DNA of 64,000 nucleotides from Calocera cornea HHB12733. Its lineage: Eukaryota > Basidiomycota > Dacrymycetes > Dacrymycetales > Dacrymycetaceae. Shown here piece after piece: positions 58,858 through 64,000 of the stretch. The stretch lies in contig KV424060.1 of the NCBI GenBank assembly GCA_001632435.1, positions 1 to 64,000 of the forward strand, written 5' to 3'. Positions within the stretch are counted from its first letter, which is position 1. Every line of letters begins with the position of its first letter. The position numbers and the translations under genes are program-made. The notes below the pieces were generated by a model. It did no database searches. It had not been told where the DNA came from and saw nothing but the letters and a program-made list of their open reading frames with translations.

Positions 58858-60504
58858 ATGCCCACTATCGAACTCGGACAGCAATTTGTCTCACTTGACA
58901 AAGCCTACCATGCAGTTGTGGTACACTCAAAGAGCCAAGGAGCCACGGGGCTGAAGACATCGCACAGTGATCCACTCCGCATGATTGTGAGATGTAGGGT
59001 GATGAGCTGCAGATTCCGTGTCTATGTTGTTGGACAGGCGGAAGTCTTTGTGGTGCGCCAGATCACTCCTGAGCATACCTGTCAGCTATTGGCTCCTGCC
59101 CAGCGTGCTGCCACAAGTGATCTGCGCGTCCTTGTTATGGAGCTCCAAGAGTCGGACCTGAAGGTGACCAAGGATGTCAGCCCACACATCATTGTATCAA
59201 CACTCCAGTCACGCGGCTTTGCAGTCTCCTACGACCAAGCATATCGAGCAAAGCGAGCCATCCTGGGCGATACACTGAAGCTGCAGCGTCAAGCCTTCCA
59301 GAAGCTGCCTCCCTATGCAAACCTACTTCATGAGGTCGATCCTGGCGCAACAATCAAGCTCACATATGGTGCACGGAATGCAATCCACTCGCTCTTTATC
59401 TGCCCTTCCGCTGCAAAGCACGCCTGGCGTTCAGTCCGCCCTTTTGTTGCAGTAGATGGTGCTTTCACAAGGACATCATACGACTATGTGCTGCTCCTGG
59501 CAGTTACATATGATGCAGAAGACAAGCTCATCGTGCTTGCCTGGGCTGTTACACCAAAGGAAGATACCGAAAACTGGTCGATGTTCTTTGAGCTTCTTCG
59601 AGACGCACTTCCGGGGCTCAACTCTCCCAATACTGTTATCATCTCTGACCGCCAGAAGGGCCTGCTGAGTGCTATGGAGGAAGAACTTCCGATGGTCGAC
59701 GAAGCATTCTGTGCAAAGCACCTCACAGCAAATGCTGCCCGTGCTCACCCCGGTCTTGAGGCACACATGCCTGGGCTGATCTATGCACCCACTGAAACAC
59801 TGTTCAAAGAATGCCTTGCCGTGGTCGAAGAGAAAATCAGCAAAGCAGCCGCAGACTACATATCCAACATCAATCCTGCCTGTTGGGCAACGTTTGCCTT
59901 CCAGGGTGCCCGGTATGGTCGAGTGACGTCCAATGCAGCAGAAGCCATGAATAGTGTCCTCGTACAAGCACGAGCACTTCCGGTCCTACAACTACTCGAT
60001 ACCATCTGGAACCATCAGATGGTCCACTTCTGCAACCGCCGACAAGAAAGCAGCAAGCTCTCTGCACTGTATGTTCCGAAGGCCCATGCACACTTTGTCG
60101 AGCATGTCACAGCTGCAGCACAATACACGGTTATGCCCTCCAGCCCACACCATGCACTGGTACGACTCGCAGCTAATCCAGCAGCTGATGAGCACGAAGT
60201 CACCCTATATCCGGAGTTTGGTGATGTCTTTTGCACATGTCGAGCCCCACAGCAGTACCGCATCCCCTGTGCACATGTCATTCGACTTTGCCTGTGGTCC
60301 CGGACCGACCCAGGTACTTACATGCAGAAATGCTATGAAGTTAGCACACTGCAGGAGACGTATTGCATCCCATATCTGCCGGTCCGAATTGCCAATCTTC
60401 AAGTACACAGCAACATCAACCCACCACAGCTCAAGAGGCAGAGAGGTCGTCGGGCAAACAAGCGGAAGGAAGGAGGAGTAAGACCAATTGGTAGTCGGAC
60501 GTAG
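58858..60504 (+). CDS. MULE transposase
   Basis: Intronless frame of 548 residues from the first ATG at 58858. Order: an N-terminal DNA-binding part of the Mutator type (CRVMSCRFRVYVVG, then TPEHTCQ), a DDE integrase core with Asp200 (FVAVDGAFTR), Asp264 (VIISDRQKG) and Glu362 (SNAAEAMNSV), then a SWIM zinc finger C459-x-C461-x9-C471-x-H473 (CTCRAPQQYRIPCAH), and a basic tail (KRQRGRRANKRKEGG). Codons are uninterrupted and all catalytic and zinc residues are present, so the element may be active or recently active. It lies antisense to the host gene. Confidence 0.95.
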   Translation: MPTIELGQQFVSLDKAYHAVVVHSKSQGATGLKTSHSDPLRMIVRCRVMSCRFRVYVVGQAEVFVVRQITPEHTCQLLAPAQRAATSDLRVLVMELQESDLKVTKDVSPHIIVSTLQSRGFAVSYDQAYRAKRAILGDTLKLQRQAFQKLPPYANLLHEVDPGATIKLTYGARNAIHSLFICPSAAKHAWRSVRPFVAVDGAFTRTSYDYVLLLAVTYDAEDKLIVLAWAVTPKEDTENWSMFFELLRDALPGLNSPNTVIISDRQKGLLSAMEEELPMVDEAFCAKHLTANAARAHPGLEAHMPGLIYAPTETLFKECLAVVEEKISKAAADYISNINPACWATFAFQGARYGRVTSNAAEAMNSVLVQARALPVLQLLDTIWNHQMVHFCNRRQESSKLSALYVPKAHAHFVEHVTAAAQYTVMPSSPHHALVRLAANPAADEHEVTLYPEFGDVFCTCRAPQQYRIPCAHVIRLCLWSRTDPGTYMQKCYEVSTLQETYCIPYLPVRIANLQVHSNINPPQLKRQRGRRANKRKEGGVRPIGSRT

Positions 60505-60578
60505 ACAGAAGTACAAAAGTAGTTTGATGTCAATATACCCGAGTCCGTGCCGAATGGTATTCTACCCGAAACTCGGGT

Positions 60579-60605
60579 CCCTGATGGTATTCTGCCCAAT
60601 ATCTC
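60579..60605 (-). repeat. MULE right terminal inverted repeat
   Basis: Reverse complement starts GAGATATTGGGC; adjacent CATTCTTTGC at 60606-60615 is the second target-site copy. Confidence 0.93.
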
Positions 60606-60706
60606 CATTCTTTGCCACACACTGCCCAGTGAGACGCCAACTGGAGTTTCCATCACAATGAAGGGTTCTCCAATGAAGTTGCCGTTGTTGCCGTATGCAT
60701 AAACTT

Positions 60707-61472
60707 CATCTACAGTTGTGCAGCGATATGTTCAGGGATAGGCAGGCCCTATCAGACCCGTCAGGGCTGTCAGGGCTGGCCATCTGAAAGGCCCCTGAGC
60801 AGGCCTAGTAACCACCTGCGCCGGGTTGGCAATGCCTGTCATCTGGGCAGGGTTCAATATCATTATGACGGGTGTTAGTCTGGCAGGTCTGGTTGCGAGA
60901 CCCATCCGGAGGTATATTAGACCCTCCGGAGGCTAAATCAAGTGTCAAGTGCCGGTCACCCTTGTGTTAGGTGATGTTGTGTCAAGTGACCAGGCACGGA
61001 TCACCAGTTCTCACTGTTTACACAAACAACACGGTTCATTCATTATAGCTAGCTAAACTAATGGGCTCTAGCTAATATATAACTAATTACAGGTTAATAA
61101 TTCTATATATATATATATATAGCTAATTTTTATCTGTGGAAGAAGTCAGCCAAATGAGAAGACGGAAGTGAGAGGACTCACCAGTGAGGAACCTCTTCGG
61201 ACTGCAGAGTGCACCCTTTTATGCACTGGGCAGTTGCAGTGCGCAATCAGGGACACAATCAGAGTAAACAAATGGCACGTGACACATGGGGGTGGCAAAT
61301 GAATGTGACCTCAGGGTGGGTCTGCACTGCGGTATATTTTGGATCACAAGGGTCTCACTCAACTTTTGTCATTGATTACAATGCCAGATCAGGGCTCTAC
61401 AGGCTGGCCAATTGTCCGTCGCATGAGGGCTCTGGCCCCAGGGGCTGTCACGTCTCTGCACGCGCGTAGATG
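60707..61472. mobile_element. 766-bp inverted-repeat element, non-coding
   Basis: Both ends start CATCTAC inward: CATCTACAGTTGTGCAGCG on the left, and on the reverse strand of the right end CATCTACGCGCGTGCAGAG (about 18 of 24 positions match). Flanking dinucleotides TT and TT suggest a 2-bp target duplication; removing the element with one copy restores a VPVPK-VYAY frame in the host gene. Inside are a (TA)8 tract near 61088-61104 and a TCCGGAGG...CTCCGGA palindrome. There is no transposase, so it is likely a non-autonomous DNA transposon (MITE-like). Confidence 0.7.
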
Positions 61473-61902
61473 TTTTGGAACTGGAACGTCCGTTTCGCTC
61501 TCCAGTCGGTGCATTGTGCCGACCTGGTTTAGTGTAGTCAGCCTCATGTCAGGACTTTTGCTGCTGAAACAAGTCACCTCCGAGCGCAAAGTCAGGCAGG
61601 ATCTGTTCTTCCGGATATTGGACCTGCTGAGTATGACGCTCCTGGGGATGCCTGGGCCGTTCGTTTGGAGTCGTACATAAAACTCCCAGCACCAGATCAA
61701 TAAGGCGTGCTTCATGCGAGGTGACTTGACCAACACCGTCCCATCGACTGTTTTCGAGGCGCTGCATAAGTGCTACTCCCGTCTGGAACAACATGGATAC
61801 TAGGGCATCCATCCGTTGCAGCAGCATGGGGTCATCCCCGAGCTCGGGAGCTTGTTGCCAATCCATACAGACGGGGACAGCCTGGTAGAGACGTTGCGCC
61901 AT

Positions 61903-62496
61903 GATGGTGAGAAGCAAGTTAAAAATCACCGTGGAGAGATAGACTTATATACCATTCAACTCGAGGGTACGCGTAAGCCCAGGATGACTTGACCTGCCCA
62001 ACCGATGCCATGCATGCAAGGGCCGTCGGGCGTAGACGTGTTGGCCTAACACGGTGTCAACACGCCCCTACCTGATAGCGGTGCAGAGCCGACGCAATCC
62101 GAGGGACATCATCGATGACTGGGGTCTGGAGGAAGTCATCAGCAGAACCCGACTTCCCCAAGACCCCGCTCAGTTTTGAGTGACAGTACGACTGCATGCA
62201 GCTCCATTACCAAAGTGTCAGTAGTTATTCTAAACCGCCTGAGAAAAGAACGCTCACGCAAGCGGCATGGTATTCGTCGATATCAGCGGCATCCATGACT
62301 AGCGAGGCCATAAACACATCTTATGTCCGCACACCAATCATGCTACACTTCAATATCAACCGTTTCATTCTACGGGCTTTCCAATACACGTAATATTCTC
62401 TGGTTTCGGCCAAAAAATCTCCGTTTTACCCAAATGTTTGATCATGTCTTACTTTAACAGTAGACTGAAGCCCTCTCGCCTTTGCCAAGGGGTTGT
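61903..62496. other. Intergenic region
   Basis: About 590 bp; promoter side of the split APH-like gene and 3' side of the dioxygenase gene. No gene recognised. Confidence 0.45.
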
Positions 62497-64000
62497 TCAA
62501 GGGCCGAGACCAAGTGCCTCACGTCGGCTCTTGGACTTCGGATCGAAGAACGGCTTCTCAGCCAGCGATGAGACGCGGGTCCCGTGCCTGCCGAACTCGC
62601 CCTCATAGTCCCAGGAGACAGTGTGATTAGCGATGCGGTTGTCCCTGAGGAGTCGGGGTAAGTTACGGGTTCAACAGATGAATTTGAAGTATAACGTACC
62701 AGAGGGCGGATGTGCCAGGGGTCCAGTGCCAGCGGACCTGGATGTCTACATTGCGCTCGTAGACATCAAACAGGTAGTTCAAGATCGTGTCGCTCTCACT
62801 GGTTGACACGTTAGCAGAATACAGGACTAGCTCGGGCAAGCGTACGCCTTGTCAAGACCCTCGATGCCAATAGTGTGGCCACGGTTGAGGAACAGGGACT
62901 TCCAGCCGGTAGCAGGGCTATATGGTCAGTATTGGCGAGCAAGCCAATCAAGGAGTGGTATACGGGCTTACTGCGTGCGTACTGCAAATATTTTGAATCA
63001 GTTTCATTGGAGCGATATATGGCTGAAGGACTTACCGAGAGGATGAACACGGGTTACAAATGAGGGAGGCGCATCCGGGTTCTCCTTGTCAAGGTACGCG
63101 TGCGCGGAACGGTAAATGCCATTCAAGCCGTCCAGCAGCTTGCGGAAGGTGGGGCTCAGCTTATCACTAGATGCATTGTCAGAGATGATTCTGACATCAA
63201 CCAAGCGAAATGACGTACTATGCACCATAGCCGGAGGCCCAAAGAGTGTCACCGCCGACCTCAGGAACGGAATCTTGGTGGAGATGGGTGACGCCGGGAG
63301 GGTACGGCTCATGATCCAAGTCCTGTCAACAATTCTTCAGTCCAGTATCATAAGAACGTGTTTTGGATTCCATACCGCATGCCATCCGAAGCTTCCAGAT
63401 GGGTAAGCCAAGCGGAAGCTGCGCTCCGGAATCTTGTTGCCATTGCCAAGGGCAGCGCGAGCGTCGGCCCAGATGAGGGTGACACCAGGAACGCCAGGGA
63501 CTTGGGGAACCTGGGGGTGAACCTCGATGACACCATAGTACTCGCCGAGCTTCCTCTGCTCCTGAGGAGACAGGTCCTGGTCGCGGAAGAAGACGACGGT
63601 GCGCTCGGCAATGAGGAGCGCGAGCTCGTCCTTCTGCTTGTCGGTCAAGTCCTTAAGCTGGAGACCGACGATCTCAGTTCCTGTTAGAACTCACACTGAG
63701 CTTCCAGTCCTCATCGCATTCTTAGCCTGAGCGTACCAATGTGGCGCGTGAGATCCCTCACTTCCTTGGCGGCACCGAACAGCGCCTTCTTCTCTGGGTC
63801 CGCGCGGGAGCCTGGGTCGACATAGCTGCGTTCCTCAGCCCGGATCTGCGCAACTTCCTGCTTCCACTTGGGCGGCTCAGGCTGTCCTAAGAGTCAGCTA
63901 ACCTGGTCTTCGGCTGGGAATGTTTGGACGAACATAGAATGGATAGCCTTGCTTGTAGTCGATTCCGGCCTTCTCCAGACGTGCGCGTGCGTTCGCGGGT
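62497..64000 (-). CDS. TauD/TfdA-type Fe(II)/2-oxoglutarate dioxygenase (5' truncated by window)
   Basis: Nine exons are visible (63930-64000 partial, 63737-63886, 63376-63680, 63219-63322, 63036-63166, 62972-62981, 62846-62917, 62700-62798, 62497-62644) and all phases close. The first iron ligands are in GWHADLDHEPYPPGVTHLHQ, the distal His in LNRGHTIGIEGLDKA, and a further conserved block is RIANHTVSWDYEGEFGRHG. The family splits sulfite from sulfonates such as taurine or uses related substrates. The yeast relative is Jlp1; which substrate is used here is not visible. Exon 62972-62981 is a 10-nt microexon. The start lies beyond the right edge. Confidence 0.92.

Larger units (their letters stand above)
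58710..60605 (+). mobile_element. Mutator-like DNA transposon (MULE), apparently complete
   Basis: A 1896-bp element. The left end 58710-58736 and the right end 60579-60605 form terminal inverted repeats of 27 bp with one mismatch, starting GAGATATTGGG and ending ATACCATCAGGG. A looser match (TTTCGGGTAGA) continues inward. The element is flanked by a perfect 10-bp target duplication CATTCTTTGC (58700-58709 and 60606-60615), within the 9-11 bp expected for Mutator-like elements. The right end carries two tandem copies of ATGGTATTCTNCCC. It holds one intact transposase gene and sits inside APH-like paralogue 4. Confidence 0.93.
58018..61902 (-). pseudogene. APH-like kinase paralogue 4, split by two transposons
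   Basis: Pieces on the minus strand: 61726-61902 (ATG MAQRLYQAVP), 61578-61682, 61473-61523, then a 766-bp insert, 60606-60704, then a 1.9-kb Mutator-like insert, 58281-58699 and 58018-58231. Joining them without the inserts keeps one frame of 354 codons. Hinge text reads DVPVPK, then VYAYGNNGNFIGE, and the second insert falls exactly inside a VWQRMSRTS stretch. The catalytic loop PGRLSRNNIFV lacks the Asp (Arg280), while the metal ligand survives in VIDW (Asp303). The gene was therefore probably a pseudokinase before the insertions and is now disrupted. The intron after the hinge exon, present in the other paralogues, is missing here. Confidence 0.8.

Noticed and set aside
60740..61472. Possible solo LTR inside the 766-bp insert (a TGTCACGTG start and TATA-like box).
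   Set aside because: No 5-bp target duplication around the TG...CA limits tried; the CATCTAC inverted ends and frame restoration fit a DNA transposon better.
1..64000. CRISPR arrays, rRNA and tRNA genes.
   Set aside because: No regularly spaced identical repeats and no cloverleaf-like A/B-box pairs were noticed; the DNA is eukaryotic. A tRNAscan run would be needed to be certain.

Overview
The window is nuclear DNA of a filamentous basidiomycete, most likely an Agaricomycete. It is GC-rich and compact, and its genes carry many 43-80 nt introns (GT..AG, CTNAC-type branch points). Families typical of mushrooms are present: aminoglycoside-phosphotransferase (APH)-like kinases, F-box/LRR proteins, BTB proteins and a TOK-type K+ channel. 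No bacterial operon, CRISPR array, rRNA or tRNA was seen. All gene models were spliced by hand from the sequence; where exon phases close exactly I give the exon list. LAYOUT: 0-12 kb holds a TOK1-like two-pore K+ channel, the histone chaperone Hir1/HIRA and a CCDC6-like coiled-coil protein. 12-17.3 kb is gene-free and consists of three diverged copies of one non-coding repeat unit. 17.4-27.4 kb holds small lineage-specific basic or coiled-coil genes, a bZIP-like factor, a PARP-type zinc-finger protein and ribosomal protein eS26. 27.5-35.4 kb holds an F-box/LRR-type protein and two APH-like kinase genes on opposite strands. 35.8-39.6 kb holds ribosomal protein eL14, a roadblock/LC7 dynein light chain, a broken membrane-protein locus and a short tandem repeat. 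39.8-52 kb is a housekeeping block: F-box protein, aspartokinase, BTB protein and COPII coat protein Sec31. 52-62 kb alternates a third APH-like gene, a C2HC-finger orphan, the CCAAT-factor subunit NF-YB/Hap3 and a fourth APH-like gene broken by two transposons. 62.5-64 kb is a TauD/TfdA dioxygenase running off the right edge. MAIN OBSERVATION: four APH-like paralogues share intron positions, but only one (33.8-35.4 kb) keeps the catalytic HxDxxxxN motif. The other three replace the catalytic Asp with Cys, Ser or Arg and look like pseudokinases. One of them is split by an apparently intact Mutator-like element (27-bp terminal inverted repeats, 10-bp target duplication, intact transposase with DDE and SWIM motifs) and by a second 766-bp inverted-repeat element. 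Removing each insert with one target copy restores a continuous frame, so the pre-insertion gene can be read. The housekeeping genes (chromatin, translation, COPII, dynein, CCAAT factor, Asp-family amino acids) show no shared pathway and look like ordinary fungal gene order.
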